Positions 19,323-29,627 are shown, counted from the stretch's first letter. The stretch is DNA of 64,000 bases from Bacteroidota bacterium (GCA_030706745.1 JAUZNX010000013.1:34541-98540); one strand, 5' to 3'. Made by a program: numbers and translations. Notes: generated by a model not told the origin, from the letters alone.

Positions 19323-19925
19323 ATGTCGTCGTCAAAGCCGTTCTCCCGGAAGTTTTATACGCAAGCGAGTCCAATTGTGGCGGAGCGATTGCTTGGATCA
19401 TACTTGCATCGTATTAGCGATGGCGTTCATCTGATTGGCAAGATTGTCGAGACGGAAGCCTATGGCATCGGCGATGAGGCCTGCCACGCCTTTCGTGGCA
19501 AGACGCCGAGAAACGAAATCCTTTTTCAGGAGGGTGGCTTCTCGTATGTTTACTTCACGTACGGAATGCACCATTGCTTCAATGTGAGCACCAATGTGGA
19601 AGGTTTGGCCGAAGCCGTGCTGATTCGCGCCGTCGAGCCGATTGAAGGTATGGAGAAGATGCGACTACTGCGGGGCAAAGCCACTACGCCTCGCGAACTG
19701 ACCAACGGTCCCGGCAAACTCTGTCAGGCGTTCGGGCTCACGCGGAGCGATAATGCCGTCGATCTGATCGAAAGCGAGCAGTTGTTTATTACATCGGCAC
19801 GGCCGATTGCAGCGAATCTTATTGGCGTTTCGACCCGTATAGGCATCAACGTCGCCAAGCATTATCCCTGGCGTTTTTTTATTAAAGGGAATGAATACGT
19901 CTCACGTGCCAAGCCTTCGGCTTAG
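19323..19925 (+). CDS. mpg: 3-methyladenine DNA glycosylase (AAG/MPG family)
   Basis: A 200-aa base-excision repair enzyme that releases alkylated purines. Family blocks are visible: RKFY at the start, ERLLGSYL, the catalytic GKIVETEAY (Glu), FVYFTYGMHHCFNV (here SYVYFTYGMHHCFN), AVLIRAVEP, and LTNGPGKLCQAFG. The ATG at 19323 (MSSSKPFSRKFY) is preferred to a TTG six codons upstream. The last 35 bp overlap the start of the thioredoxin-like lipoprotein gene in another frame. Confidence 0.95.
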   Translation: MSSSKPFSRKFYTQASPIVAERLLGSYLHRISDGVHLIGKIVETEAYGIGDEACHAFRGKTPRNEILFQEGGFSYVYFTYGMHHCFNVSTNVEGLAEAVLIRAVEPIEGMEKMRLLRGKATTPRELTNGPGKLCQAFGLTRSDNAVDLIESEQLFITSARPIAANLIGVSTRIGINVAKHYPWRFFIKGNEYVSRAKPSA

Positions 19926-21045
19926 TCTTGTTGTTGCTGCGCTGCTCGGTTTTCTATGTATTTCGGGTTGCGCAAAAAGTCAAACTCCACACGCAGTGAA
20001 CTTCCCGGCAGAGCGCGCCAAGCTTGCAAGCGAAATCGAGGACATCGGCGGGCAACATGTTCACATGCCGCCGCTGCCGCTCGATCTTCCGGCCAATCAG
20101 TATCTGAACGTCACACCGGAATTCTTGCGCGATTCGCTCAAAGAGAAAGTCGTTCTGATCGATATTTGGGATTACACATGCGTCAATTGCATTCAGACGC
20201 TGCCATATATCAAAGAGTGGAACGCGCGCTATAAAAATAAGGGCCTCGTTATTATCGGTGTTCACGATCCGGAATTTGAATTCGAGAAAGACCCGAAAAA
20301 TCTCGATTCGGCAGTGAAGCAGTTCGGATTGGATTATCCAATCATCGCCGATAATGACTACAAGATTTGGAACTCGCTGGCGAATCAATACTGGCCAGCG
20401 AAATACTTATTCGATTCCAAGGGCATCCTGCGGGCCGAGCATTTTGGCGAAGGGGATTATCAAGCATTCGAGGCGTTTCTGCAAAGGATCTTGCTCGAGC
20501 GCGATAGTTCGACCGCGTTGCCGGAGCCTGTCGCGCCGGTCCGCGAGACCGATAAGCCGGGCGCGGTCTGCTACAGAGCCACACCGGAAACATACCTGGG
20601 CTCTGCGCGCAATCATCCGGGCAATGCCGAAGAGATCAAGACCGATCATCCAGCAAACTATCATGCCCCCAAAGTATTGAAGAGCGACCTGGTCTACTTC
20701 GATGGGCCATGGACTGTGCGCCGTGAGTATGCGCAACCGAGTGGCAAAGCTACCGCATCACTCGTATTCGATTATCAGGCGAAGGAGGCAAACCTGGTTA
20801 TTCATCCGCAAGCCGATGCGGGTTTTCATGTCCAGATCACGCAGGATGGCAAACCGCTCGCCAAAGCGGATCGCGGCGCCGACGTTAAAGAGTCAGATGG
20901 AATGACCTATCTCGAGGTTCACGAGGGCCGAATGTATCGTATTACGAACAATCAGGATTTTGGCAGGCATACGCTTCGACTGAGTTCTGACAATCCAAGT
21001 TTTGGCGCTTACGCATTCACATTCACAACGGCTTGCAAGCATTGA
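19891..21045 (+). CDS. Thioredoxin-like lipoprotein, DipZ C-terminal-like
   Basis: A 384-aa probable lipoprotein. The signal peptide ends in a lipobox (LCISGC, Cys27). It is followed by a redoxin domain with the CxxC pair C97/C100 (DYTCVNC) and then a beta-rich C-terminal domain like that of DipZ/thioredoxin fusion proteins (residues about 260-384, SLVFDYQAKEANLVI, GRHTLRLSSDNPSFGAYAF). It would act in the periplasm on disulfides or as a peroxide/thiol redoxin. The ATG at 19891, with AAAGGGA just upstream, lies inside the 3' end of mpg. The gene closes the fmt operon. Confidence 0.86.
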   Translation: MNTSHVPSLRLSLVVAALLGFLCISGCAKSQTPHAVNFPAERAKLASEIEDIGGQHVHMPPLPLDLPANQYLNVTPEFLRDSLKEKVVLIDIWDYTCVNCIQTLPYIKEWNARYKNKGLVIIGVHDPEFEFEKDPKNLDSAVKQFGLDYPIIADNDYKIWNSLANQYWPAKYLFDSKGILRAEHFGEGDYQAFEAFLQRILLERDSSTALPEPVAPVRETDKPGAVCYRATPETYLGSARNHPGNAEEIKTDHPANYHAPKVLKSDLVYFDGPWTVRREYAQPSGKATASLVFDYQAKEANLVIHPQADAGFHVQITQDGKPLAKADRGADVKESDGMTYLEVHEGRMYRITNNQDFGRHTLRLSSDNPSFGAYAFTFTTACKH

Positions 21046-21317
21046 AAATGTCCCTTGCCCGCGAAACGCTTTTGTGATGAAACTGTTATCATCGAAGGTC
21101 TTTCGGCTACCGGCTACTGCCTGAAAGCTGCAAGGCTTACCGCATTCAGTATCGAATTCGCCCCTTTCTCGATCTGAACGAATGGCCGCGTATTGATTCG
21201 ACTCTTTTCGAACACAGGAGCGGACAATCGGGTGTTCTTCATCGAGGTGCACACCAATTCATGGATGTAAAGCTGCTTCCAGCAACAACACTCCTGCATG
21301 CGAACCATGCTCGAGGT

Positions 21318-23183
21318 ATGAGAGCGCAACCTGTTCTTCTCGCGCTACGTAGGGTCATTCTCATTGCTTGCGGCATTGTGGCTACGCTTAGCGTTGCCGG
21401 AACGGTGCATGCGCAAGCGGAATCCCGTGGCGATACCAGCAATCGTATTCTGGCGGCTCCGAAGGATGACCTGCGAGTCGAGGCCCTCATGGAGCTCGGT
21501 TCTAAAGGTGATGATGCCAGTTGTTGGATATCACCGACCGATGGCTCTATCTATTTCACGAGCTCGCGCGATGATGGGAAGAATGTCATTTATGTAGCGA
21601 AACGGGTGCCGGAGCAAGGGACCGGTCATGGTTCGCATTGGTCTTCTCCCGAGAAATTCCTTGAGCTTCCTGGCAAAGAGAATGTCAGCTCGCTTTCTGT
21701 TGCGGCGGATGGAATCACGGCGCTCCTTGGCGTCTGTAATCGCCATGATGCGGTGATGGGGTCATGTGATATTTATCAGGGCGAGATGGGTGCCTCGACA
21801 GTCGATCATCTCGTGCCGCTTGGGCCGCAGGTAAATACCGAATGGTGGGATGCGCAGCCTACGATCAGTACGGATGGGCAGACCATGTACTTTGCCAGCG
21901 ACCGGAAAGGTGGACACGGCGGCAGCGACATTTACATGTGTGAACGTACCAGCGATGGCAAATGGGGCACACCTGTCAACGCGAGCTTCAATACGAGCGG
22001 CGATGAGATGGCGCCGTTTATCGCGGCAGATAATCAGACGTTGTATTTCGCCGCCAACCACTTGCCTGGTGGCATGGGCGGATTCGATATTTACATGACG
22101 CATCGCAATGCCGAAAATTCCTGGACGGAGCCGAAGAACCTTGGACCGACCATCAACTCGCCGCGCGATGAGATGTTCTTCTATGTGCCGCCTGCCGGCA
22201 ACGAGTTGTATTTCTCCAGCGATCGTGAAGGCCCATTTCGGCTGTTCCACGTGTATGTTCAGCCGCCGCCGCCCAAACCAAAATTTGCCGTGCTGACTGG
22301 CCGACTCATCGATGGCGAGACGCATCAACCTCTTTCCACAACTTCGGAAATCACGATTTCCGTGGGTGGCGAGAAAATGTCCAATGATGCCACCGGCTCC
22401 GCTTTCAAAGTCCGCGTTCCGGCCGGAAGCCTCGTGCATGTGGATGCCGGTGCCGATGCCTACGTATCGAACACACTCGATTGGAAAGCGCCCGATCCGG
22501 CAGACCGCGCATATTCCTCCGGCGATCCGGAGTTGACAAAAGACATTGTGCTCATGCCATCACACGCGCGCATCATGGGCCATGTCAGCAATGCCTTTAC
22601 GCAAAAGCCTTTGAAGGCGAAGGTCACGCTCGAACAATTGGCGGGTGGCGCTCCGCCCGTCACCGTCGAAAGCGACCCGGCGAATGGCGCATTTATGTTC
22701 AATGTAAACCCACTGATTACTTATAAGATATCGGCCACCGCCGTGGATTATGAGCCGTATCCGACTGGACTCGATCCGGTCAAGGTCGAAATTCCGGCCG
22801 CGCGTGAAAAGATGATTACGGTCGAAAAAGAGATTCACATGACCCCGGTGGGTATTCAGCCGGTCATTGTCTATTTCGAGTTCGCAAAGTTCGATCTGAA
22901 GCCTGAAGAGAAGCCAAAATTCGACCACTTCATTCAGCAGGTAAAGGAGAATTCCTACGTGCGTATCGAGGTCAATGGATATGCCGATACCGTCGGCAGC
23001 GTCGAGAAGAACATGAAGCTTTCGGAAGACCGCGCGAACGGAGTCGTGAATTATTTGCTCTCGCAGGGCGTGCCGCACGATCAAGTCGCGATTGTCAAGG
23101 GATTCGGTAAGTCCCAGGCTGATCCGAACGATCAGGCGAAGAACCGCCGCGTCGAAGTCAGAATTGTTGGTAAGCAAGACTAA
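21318..23183 (+). CDS. OmpA family protein with PD40 repeats and CarboxypepD-regulatory-like domains (PorE-like)
   Basis: A 621-aa outer-membrane-associated protein. From the ATG at 21318 it has a clear signal peptide (RRVILIACGIVATLSVAGTVHAQ). PD40/WD40-like repeats follow (DGSIYFTSSRDD, DGQTMYFASDRKGGHGGSDIY, YFAANHLPGGMGGFDIY, LYFSSDREGPF), then two carboxypeptidase-regulatory-like beta modules and a C-terminal OmpA peptidoglycan-binding domain (VNGYADTVGSVEKNMKLSED, AKNRRVEVRIV). The same domain series occurs in PorE of the T9SS, minus its TPR region, so a role anchoring secretion machinery to peptidoglycan is plausible. An upstream start at 21261 is possible. The 21046-21317 gap shows no gene. 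Confidence 0.88.
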   Translation: MRAQPVLLALRRVILIACGIVATLSVAGTVHAQAESRGDTSNRILAAPKDDLRVEALMELGSKGDDASCWISPTDGSIYFTSSRDDGKNVIYVAKRVPEQGTGHGSHWSSPEKFLELPGKENVSSLSVAADGITALLGVCNRHDAVMGSCDIYQGEMGASTVDHLVPLGPQVNTEWWDAQPTISTDGQTMYFASDRKGGHGGSDIYMCERTSDGKWGTPVNASFNTSGDEMAPFIAADNQTLYFAANHLPGGMGGFDIYMTHRNAENSWTEPKNLGPTINSPRDEMFFYVPPAGNELYFSSDREGPFRLFHVYVQPPPPKPKFAVLTGRLIDGETHQPLSTTSEITISVGGEKMSNDATGSAFKVRVPAGSLVHVDAGADAYVSNTLDWKAPDPADRAYSSGDPELTKDIVLMPSHARIMGHVSNAFTQKPLKAKVTLEQLAGGAPPVTVESDPANGAFMFNVNPLITYKISATAVDYEPYPTGLDPVKVEIPAAREKMITVEKEIHMTPVGIQPVIVYFEFAKFDLKPEEKPKFDHFIQQVKENSYVRIEVNGYADTVGSVEKNMKLSEDRANGVVNYLLSQGVPHDQVAIVKGFGKSQADPNDQAKNRRVEVRIVGKQD

Positions 23184-23221
23184 GTGGATGTCATCATCCA
23201 AGAGGCAACAGTAGTCCAGAC

Positions 23222-24040
23222 ATGAAACACATCACCCGTTCGATTGCAGCGCTGCCCCTGCTGCTCGCGTTACTCTCTCCGCAGCGGATCGATGCCCAGA
23301 TCCTGAGCCGCGGCGATCTGTTCGGCCCTGGCGCGCCGCCGCCGTTCGCCGGCATTGAAGTAGCCCTCGGTAAGCACGCGCAACAGGGGACATTCGATGC
23401 CAGTTGCGGATGCACGTTCCAAAATGGCGATGGGACCGGATTTATGGGAGCCGCGTTCTTCGAGTTGCCACTCGACTATTCCTGGGCCATCGGATTGAAG
23501 GCCGGGGTTGACTTTAAGAATACGAAAAGCACATTCGGTATTACCGAATCGGCGATCATCCAGAGCGGGACGGCCGGTGGTGCCTACGATACCGTTGCGC
23601 AAATGCCGTTGAACCGTATCGGCACTGTTTCGATGACTTACCTGAACCTGCTGCCTTACGTGCAATTCCAGTTTTACCGCATGGGACCGTTCGTTCAGGC
23701 CGGCCTTCAAGCTGGGATGCTGCTCAGCAATCACTTTACGCAGCAGCGGGAGTTGACCCAAACCTCTATCGTGGTGAACGGGAGTCCGGTGACCGATCTT
23801 CGGTTCCAGAATGGGACGATCGATGAGACGCTTGACGACACCACGATCACGGATGTCAGCAAACTCCGGCTGGGGCTTGTGCTCTCGGCTGGTTACAATG
23901 TGCAAGTTTCCGAACGCTCTGTACTTTCTCCGCTGCTTACCTACGACTTTCCACTTACAACCGTACGGACCACGAATGCATCTGGCTGGAAGATCGGATC
24001 GCTCTATGCCTCCGTGGAGTTAAAATTCCGGTTGGATTAA
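23222..24040 (+). CDS. Outer-membrane beta-barrel protein
   Basis: A 272-aa exported protein with a signal peptide (SIAALPLLLALLSPQRIDAQ). The body alternates polar and aromatic/hydrophobic residues as in an 8-12 strand barrel, ends on an amphipathic strand (SLYASVELKFRLD), and has FQFYRMGPFVQAGLQAGM typical of porin-family strands in Bacteroidetes/Chlorobi. It follows the OmpA-PD40 gene by 38 bp and is likely co-transcribed, consistent with an outer-membrane complex. Specific function unknown. Confidence 0.78.
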   Translation: MKHITRSIAALPLLLALLSPQRIDAQILSRGDLFGPGAPPPFAGIEVALGKHAQQGTFDASCGCTFQNGDGTGFMGAAFFELPLDYSWAIGLKAGVDFKNTKSTFGITESAIIQSGTAGGAYDTVAQMPLNRIGTVSMTYLNLLPYVQFQFYRMGPFVQAGLQAGMLLSNHFTQQRELTQTSIVVNGSPVTDLRFQNGTIDETLDDTTITDVSKLRLGLVLSAGYNVQVSERSVLSPLLTYDFPLTTVRTTNASGWKIGSLYASVELKFRLD

Positions 24041-24185
24041 GCTCATTTCGTGGTCTGAACCAACGTTCTCAGGTATTTGGAATCATAATTCATCTTTCAG
24101 AGTCTTAGCATTTCGTAATCCTAACCGGCCGCCCCGCCGGGTAAGTTACCCCTCTGTGGTGGCGCCAATATTTCTCGATTTTATT

Positions 24186-27100
24186 ATGCGTCATCCTCGC
24201 CGACGGAGTCCCTATTCATGGATCGTAATTGCGATCGCTGCTCCACTTTTGGCGGCGTTTAGCTTCGGACCGTCCATCGTTCACGCTCAGGCGTTTGTAA
24301 CGCAGAATGACTTCGTGGGTGGCCTCGTCTATAGTCCCTCAGATGGAAAAGTCACGTTCACGCAGGTCGTAAACAAAAAAGCCACCGCTCCGCCGGCGAA
24401 GATTCTTTCATTCCAGGATTTTTCTTATCTGACCCTGCTGATTGACGGGCAATACTATACCAACAACACATCTCCGCCGCCTTCGCAAGCGACGTCCTCG
24501 CTCGGAGGAAACCCATTTGCGAAGAACTATGACGTGGCTTTGGATAATGGTTCAACCCGGAAGATCAAGGACACAATTGAGACCACATGGCCCGAAGGTG
24601 ATTTCGATATTGTCCAGGATATCTATCCCGTGGCATTTCGGAACAGCGGCCAGATCGTGTTAAAAGTTAAAATCGTTAATCACACGACATCTTCGCATAG
24701 TGTCCAGGCCCAATACCTGCTCGATGTCGCCGATGGCAGCAACGACCATGCGTTTATGCTCGACCAGTTCAGTTATGAGGGCAATATGAAGTGGAACATT
24801 TACAAGAGTGCTCCACCAACATTTTACATGGGCTTCGAAGGAGATCCCGCCACACTCAACGTCGGGACGATCGGGGCGGGGTACACGACCGATGCCTACG
24901 CTCCTGGTGTCATGGGTCTCACGCCGTGCTCCGGCATGGTGTTCGGCGATGATGCGGTCCTGGCTGGCTTCACGTTCGGCTCGCCGCCAGCGCAAACTTC
25001 CACAGTCCCACTCGATGCCTCGGTACTGATGCAATGGCCGCAGGTCAATCCTCCAGGAAAGACCGATGTCGATAGCGTCACCGAAATCTTCCGGACAAGC
25101 TATGGCACACAGGAGTTCTGTTTGTGCCTTGGCAATGTGATTGGGATCAGCGTGCATCCAACGCAATTGACGTTCAATCAAAAGACTCGGAAGTATTCGC
25201 CGAATCCATTCAACGTTGAGGAGTTGATTATCAATACCAGTGGCAGCGCACTAAATAATGTCCACATCAAGCAGTCTGTCTCCGGCTCTCTGCGGATAAT
25301 TGGGAATCCAACAGATTCGGTGCCCGCTACGATTGGCGCTGGTCAGGTTGGTGATTACACCTGGACAGACTCGACTGTCCTGAACACAAACTGCAATGGT
25401 GCGCCGAGCGTGTGTGACTTGACATTTGACATGTTTGCCAATGGACTCCAGCAACCCGTGTGGCCTGATGGCTGCAATGGCTCGTGCGATGTTTTAGTCG
25501 ATTGCGCCGATGTCGATACGACCGCGCCTATCGTGGATAATGTCCATTCCGGTCCCGCCGTTGGAGTTTTCAGCGAAACCCTGTTCAACGTGCACGACAG
25601 TTCTTCAAAAGATTTTGGGATGAAGAACATTCAATGGAGCCAAATCTCCGGGCCACCCGCTAACTTCATTGTCACGCCGCCCATAGGAGTCCTGAATGGC
25701 GTCGATCTGGCGAATTGCCCGAAGAGCGTCTTTACGTTTGACATCAAACAGAAGGACTCGGCCTTCGGCGGGTGCTTTGAGTTCATCTTCTTAGATTGCG
25801 CCGGCAATACGAGGAAAGACACGTTCTGCTTTGCGACCCATCCAGTGCCCGCCCATTATGACGTGTACCCGCCAATATTCGTTTTGGAAAGCCTGGCGAA
25901 TAAGAACGTGCCGGAAAATCTTTCTAGTGGCTGCGATGACACCTCGAATGCGAAGCGACAGAATTGGATGATCATCGATACACTGAATCAGCCTCATGCC
26001 CATGGCATTCGAAGTACTGGAATTAGTGCGATCGGTGCGAACAATATGACGCTCACGCTAACTCCGTTTGCTGGTGTCGCGGATTCAGCCCGTTTCCATG
26101 TGGACGTGGTGGATTCGATGAAGGATGGATCAATTTGTGTTGTGGCTACCGATACAGCCGGAAACTCTGACACAATCTGTCTGCACTATTGCACCGTGCC
26201 GGATACACAGGCACCACTCGTGAGCGATTGGCTCATTAATGCTCAGCATGGCTACCGCGTCCATGTAAGTGATTCCGGTGCCTGGCAGCGCGGGCTGGAT
26301 TCGGTCTATCTCGTGGGTACGACGAATGTCACCACGACGCCAGCGGTTCTTCCGAACGGCCTCGGATGTGTTGACACCACAGGTTTCGACATCAATGTGA
26401 TCGATCCCTTCAAGGTCGCATGCTTCCAGGTCTATGCCCGCGATTGTGCCGGAAATCACATTCTGCTTGGGCCGATTTGTTTGGGTGGTGATACGGATAT
26501 TCATCCGCCGGTGCTGACGGCGACACCGATTGGCACCAACAGTATGCTCATTGAGATTATCGATAGTGCCGACCCCTCGGAGCAAGGCATTGATTCGGTC
26601 TGGTTCTCTACGGTGCAGAACATGCACTTTGAGCCGATCGACCCGAGCAATCCACCTGTGGCTCAGACAGTTGGACCAAACACGACTGGGACCTTTGCAA
26701 CCTTCCATGGCCGGCCAACCGGTAAAGCTGGCGGACATCCGACCTATCAGCAGAGCGTCTCCTTCAAACTTACGGTGGACGATTCAAACAACGTCGTCTC
26801 CCCGTTGGCAACCGTGACCGTGTGTGCGGTCGATGGCGCCACGCACCAGCTCCAAGGCGGGTGTTATACCTGGAATCTCCGAATGTTCCCCGATTCGTTG
26901 CCGCCGGTGATCCTTGGTACCAACCCGACTTGCCAATCGATCGATATTGGCGTGACCGATACTCAGGCGCGTGACCGAGGCCTATCGGAATTCAAACTTA
27001 CGAATACCGTAAATTTCCACCCGTTCGATGATCATAGCTATAGCCCCAGCCATCATTTGACATTGAACGTAATGACGCCGGGCAAGTCCGCATTTGCGCA

Positions 27101-28007
27101 GCTTTGGGCCGTCGATACCTTTGGGGCGAAGAATCCAACGCTTCAATCATCACACTCGGCCTCCGGCAGCTTGTGGATCTACGCGCAGGACCTTTCGATG
27201 CAGGCCGCTCACGTATTCACCGATACAGGATACGATACCGTGCCGGTCATGATCGTCAAACAGGATTCGGTGCCACTCGGACAAAAGCAGATACGAGATC
27301 TGACTTTTACATTCCATCTCGATGGCAGCCCGTTGATCGACTTTGTGAAGGTCCTTCCGGGTTCATTCGCACCGGGCTGGACTTCGAGTTTCGCGACGAA
27401 CCCATCGCCGCCAGCTCCGGCGCGTTCGTATACCATCACAGCCAGCGGACCGCCATTGCCGGACTGGACTCCGGGTCCAACGCCGGACGTAATCCTGCGC
27501 CTGATCTTCCATGGAAATTGGAGCTCAACAACGGGTGAGACGAATATTCACGTCGATCCGGTTCAATGCGGGACCCTCAGCTACGAGGTGAGTTACAATG
27601 GCGGGAAGGATTCAACGATCTTTGGGCAGAACACGATAATCTCGGTGCCTGCGCCATTCGGGAATCTCGGTGGTGGGACGATGACGCTGAAGGGTGCCTG
27701 CGCGCCATTTATCAGTGAGCATGGCGCGCCACCGACGGCGATCTCGCTGGCGCCAATTACTCCGAACCCGGCCACAGTCGGCACTCCTGCATTACAGATC
27801 GATTATACCATACCAACTGAAGGTCCTGTAACACTCAGTCTCTATAATGCGCTGGGCGTGCAAGTTCGCACAATCGTATCTGAAACGCAGAAGCAAGGTG
27901 AGTATAGGATCGAAGCTCCGGCCGACGGTCTGCCCGAAGGAATCTATTTCCTCCGCCTTGTCTCGGGAGGCGAGAGCCGTTTGCGCCGTGTCGTGCTAGG
28001 CCAATAG
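24186..28007 (+). CDS. Large secreted protein with T9SS type A sorting domain
   Basis: A 1273-aa exported protein. A signal peptide with Arg-rich n-region (MRHPRRRSPYSWIVIAIAAP) leads into a long beta-rich body, with several repeated cysteine-containing modules ending in CAGN (e.g. DCAGNTRKDTFC, DTAGNSDTICLHYC, DCAGNHILLGPICLG). A T9SS CTD closes the protein (APITPNPATVGTPALQIDY, LYNALGVQVRTI, EGIYFLRLVSGG). The ATG at 24186 is preferred to an upstream GTG at 24156. No catalytic motif is visible; it is probably a structural or adhesive surface protein. A Rho-independent terminator follows at 28027. Confidence 0.86.
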   Translation: MRHPRRRSPYSWIVIAIAAPLLAAFSFGPSIVHAQAFVTQNDFVGGLVYSPSDGKVTFTQVVNKKATAPPAKILSFQDFSYLTLLIDGQYYTNNTSPPPSQATSSLGGNPFAKNYDVALDNGSTRKIKDTIETTWPEGDFDIVQDIYPVAFRNSGQIVLKVKIVNHTTSSHSVQAQYLLDVADGSNDHAFMLDQFSYEGNMKWNIYKSAPPTFYMGFEGDPATLNVGTIGAGYTTDAYAPGVMGLTPCSGMVFGDDAVLAGFTFGSPPAQTSTVPLDASVLMQWPQVNPPGKTDVDSVTEIFRTSYGTQEFCLCLGNVIGISVHPTQLTFNQKTRKYSPNPFNVEELIINTSGSALNNVHIKQSVSGSLRIIGNPTDSVPATIGAGQVGDYTWTDSTVLNTNCNGAPSVCDLTFDMFANGLQQPVWPDGCNGSCDVLVDCADVDTTAPIVDNVHSGPAVGVFSETLFNVHDSSSKDFGMKNIQWSQISGPPANFIVTPPIGVLNGVDLANCPKSVFTFDIKQKDSAFGGCFEFIFLDCAGNTRKDTFCFATHPVPAHYDVYPPIFVLESLANKNVPENLSSGCDDTSNAKRQNWMIIDTLNQPHAHGIRSTGISAIGANNMTLTLTPFAGVADSARFHVDVVDSMKDGSICVVATDTAGNSDTICLHYCTVPDTQAPLVSDWLINAQHGYRVHVSDSGAWQRGLDSVYLVGTTNVTTTPAVLPNGLGCVDTTGFDINVIDPFKVACFQVYARDCAGNHILLGPICLGGDTDIHPPVLTATPIGTNSMLIEIIDSADPSEQGIDSVWFSTVQNMHFEPIDPSNPPVAQTVGPNTTGTFATFHGRPTGKAGGHPTYQQSVSFKLTVDDSNNVVSPLATVTVCAVDGATHQLQGGCYTWNLRMFPDSLPPVILGTNPTCQSIDIGVTDTQARDRGLSEFKLTNTVNFHPFDDHSYSPSHHLTLNVMTPGKSAFAQLWAVDTFGAKNPTLQSSHSASGSLWIYAQDLSMQAAHVFTDTGYDTVPVMIVKQDSVPLGQKQIRDLTFTFHLDGSPLIDFVKVLPGSFAPGWTSSFATNPSPPAPARSYTITASGPPLPDWTPGPTPDVILRLIFHGNWSSTTGETNIHVDPVQCGTLSYEVSYNGGKDSTIFGQNTIISVPAPFGNLGGGTMTLKGACAPFISEHGAPPTAISLAPITPNPATVGTPALQIDYTIPTEGPVTLSLYNALGVQVRTIVSETQKQGEYRIEAPADGLPEGIYFLRLVSGGESRLRRVVLGQ

Positions 28008-28026
28008 GAGATAGTTGATTGTGAAG

Positions 28027-28055
28027 ACGGAGAGTGGAAGACCACTCTCCGTTTT
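28027..28055 (+). terminator. Rho-independent terminator
   Basis: An 11-bp perfect stem ACGGAGAGTGG/CCACTCTCCGT (28027-28037 with 28042-28052), a 4-nt AAGA loop and a following TTT run. It ends the T9SS gene and lies 15 bp before the end of the convergent amidase gene, so it may also serve that gene. Confidence 0.85.
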
Positions 28056-28070
28056 GCGTTTGTTGTAAGG

Positions 28071-28871
28071 TTAGGACTTCTCGTACTGCGACTTATATTT
28101 TTTGATCGCTTCAAAAATGGCGCGGGCGTAATCGGCTTGTCCCTTTTCGCTTCTGAGCAACGCCTCTTCTTTCGGGTTGCTGATGAAGCCGGTTTCTATC
28201 AGCGCATTCGGCATCGCCGCGCCGACCAGCACGAGAAATCCGGCTTGCGAAACACCATCATTCCGAATCGAGAGCCGCTTCGATAATTCCTTCTGAACGA
28301 GCGACGCGAATTTCTCGCTGTACTTCACGTCCTGACTGCGCGCCATCGAGGTTAGGATAAAATCTTCGTCTGTCAACTCGTGATAGCGCGCACGTTCTTT
28401 CTCGTAGCTGATGACCGCGTTCTCTCGCGCGGCGACGCGGATTGCCTGATCGGTTTTTCCGGGTCGCAGAATATAGCTTGTGAAACCCGAGGCATTCGAT
28501 GGCTTTTGTGGTGTGGAATTGCAGTGGACGCTGATGAACAGCTTCGCATGCTTCTCATTCGCGATTTCGCCGCGGCGGTACAACTCAACAAAACGGTCGT
28601 CCTTCCTGGTATAAACGACCTTCGTGCCGGGCAGCTCTTTTTCGATCAGGCGACCAAGTTTCAGCACGATTCCAAGCGCGGCCTGCTTCTCGAAGTAGCC
28701 GTGGGTGCCGACTGCACCCGCGTCCTTGCCGCCGTGCCCGGCATCGAGCACGATGACATCGAGCCGGGGCTTGCTGCTAACACCACCGCTATGCGAAGGG
28801 GCGAACAGGAGCCAAGCCAGGAACAGGAAACGTCTCACGGAGCCACTAACGCTTAATCCGATTGAATTCAT
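28071..28871 (-). CDS. N-acetylmuramoyl-L-alanine amidase (Amidase_3)
   Basis: A 266-aa cell-wall amidase cleaving the lactyl-amide bond of peptidoglycan in the periplasm. The zinc ligands and catalytic Glu of the AmiC/CwlV family are present: DAGHGGKDAG, the downstream Glu in GYFEKQAALG, SVHCNS, and ALIETGFISNPKEE. An N-terminal hydrophobic segment (FLFLAWLLFAP) serves as signal peptide. It lacks an AMIN targeting domain. It diverges from mtnN with 27 bp between starts. Confidence 0.93.
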   Translation of the reverse strand: MNSIGLSVSGSVRRFLFLAWLLFAPSHSGGVSSKPRLDVIVLDAGHGGKDAGAVGTHGYFEKQAALGIVLKLGRLIEKELPGTKVVYTRKDDRFVELYRRGEIANEKHAKLFISVHCNSTPQKPSNASGFTSYILRPGKTDQAIRVAARENAVISYEKERARYHELTDEDFILTSMARSQDVKYSEKFASLVQKELSKRLSIRNDGVSQAGFLVLVGAAMPNALIETGFISNPKEEALLRSEKGQADYARAIFEAIKKYKSQYEKS

Positions 28872-28898
28872 TTCTCTTCCAGAGCATTATAGCCGACG

Positions 28899-29627
28899 AT
28901 GAAACTTGGACTGATCGGCGCTATGCCTCAAGAAATCGAAGCGATCGCCCACGATTTTACCACGGATCACACCGAGCGGATTGCCGGTCGGGATTTTCAC
29001 GTCGGGACATTTGCCGGTGTGGAGGCTGTGCTTGTCTTCTCGCGGTGGGGCAAGGTCGCCGCTGCGATGACGGCAACAGCGCTCATCGAGCGGTTTGGCG
29101 TCGATCTCGTGATCTTCACCGGAGTCGCCGGAGCGGTTCACCCCGAGCTATCCGTTGGCGACGTGGTGATTGCCGACACGCTGATCCAGCACGATTTCGA
29201 TGCGAGCCTCTCCGGAATGTTTTCGAAATTCGAAATTCCGCTGCTTGGAATATCCCGGTTTCCGGTCGAGGCGCGACTTAGTAAGATGGCACATGCCGGC
29301 GCCGAACGCTTTTTTGCTGCAAGCGAATCTACGAGCCGCGCTGTCATCGGCACGATTGCCAGCGGCGATGAATTCATCGCGGGCTTAGAACGATTGGAGG
29401 AAATCCGGCAGGCAATTCCCGGCGTGATGTGTGTGGAAATGGAAGGCGCGGCCGTCGCGCAAGTGTGTCACGAGTACAAACTGCCGTTTCTGGTGATTCG
29501 CACAATCTCGGACAAAGCGGATCACTCCGCCGCTGTCGATTTCATGACGTTCCTAACGGAGACGGCGGCGATCTACTCGCATGGGATTTTAAAGCACCTC
29601 GTCACCGAACTTAGCGGTAGTTCGTAA
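28899..29627 (+). CDS. mtnN: 5'-methylthioadenosine/S-adenosylhomocysteine nucleosidase
   Basis: A 242-aa cytoplasmic nucleosidase that hydrolyses MTA and SAH to adenine plus the ribosyl thioether. Signature blocks: GLIGAMPQEIEAI at the start, FTGVAGAVHPELSVGDVVIA, TIASGDEFIA, VMCVEMEGAAVAQVCHEY with the catalytic Glu, and IRTISDKADHSA with the catalytic Asp. The length is close to the family norm. Its last three codons and stop (GSS-stop) come from a short copy of the yajQ 3' end read on the opposite strand, so the C-terminus ends inside a duplicated tail. Confidence 0.95.
   Translation: MKLGLIGAMPQEIEAIAHDFTTDHTERIAGRDFHVGTFAGVEAVLVFSRWGKVAAAMTATALIERFGVDLVIFTGVAGAVHPELSVGDVVIADTLIQHDFDASLSGMFSKFEIPLLGISRFPVEARLSKMAHAGAERFFAASESTSRAVIGTIASGDEFIAGLERLEEIRQAIPGVMCVEMEGAAVAQVCHEYKLPFLVIRTISDKADHSAAVDFMTFLTETAAIYSHGILKHLVTELSGSS

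Noticed and set aside
24041..24185. Riboswitch or leader before the 1273-aa T9SS gene
   Set aside because: GC-rich patch GGCCGCCCCGCCGGG caught the eye, but no conserved riboswitch pattern could be recognised.
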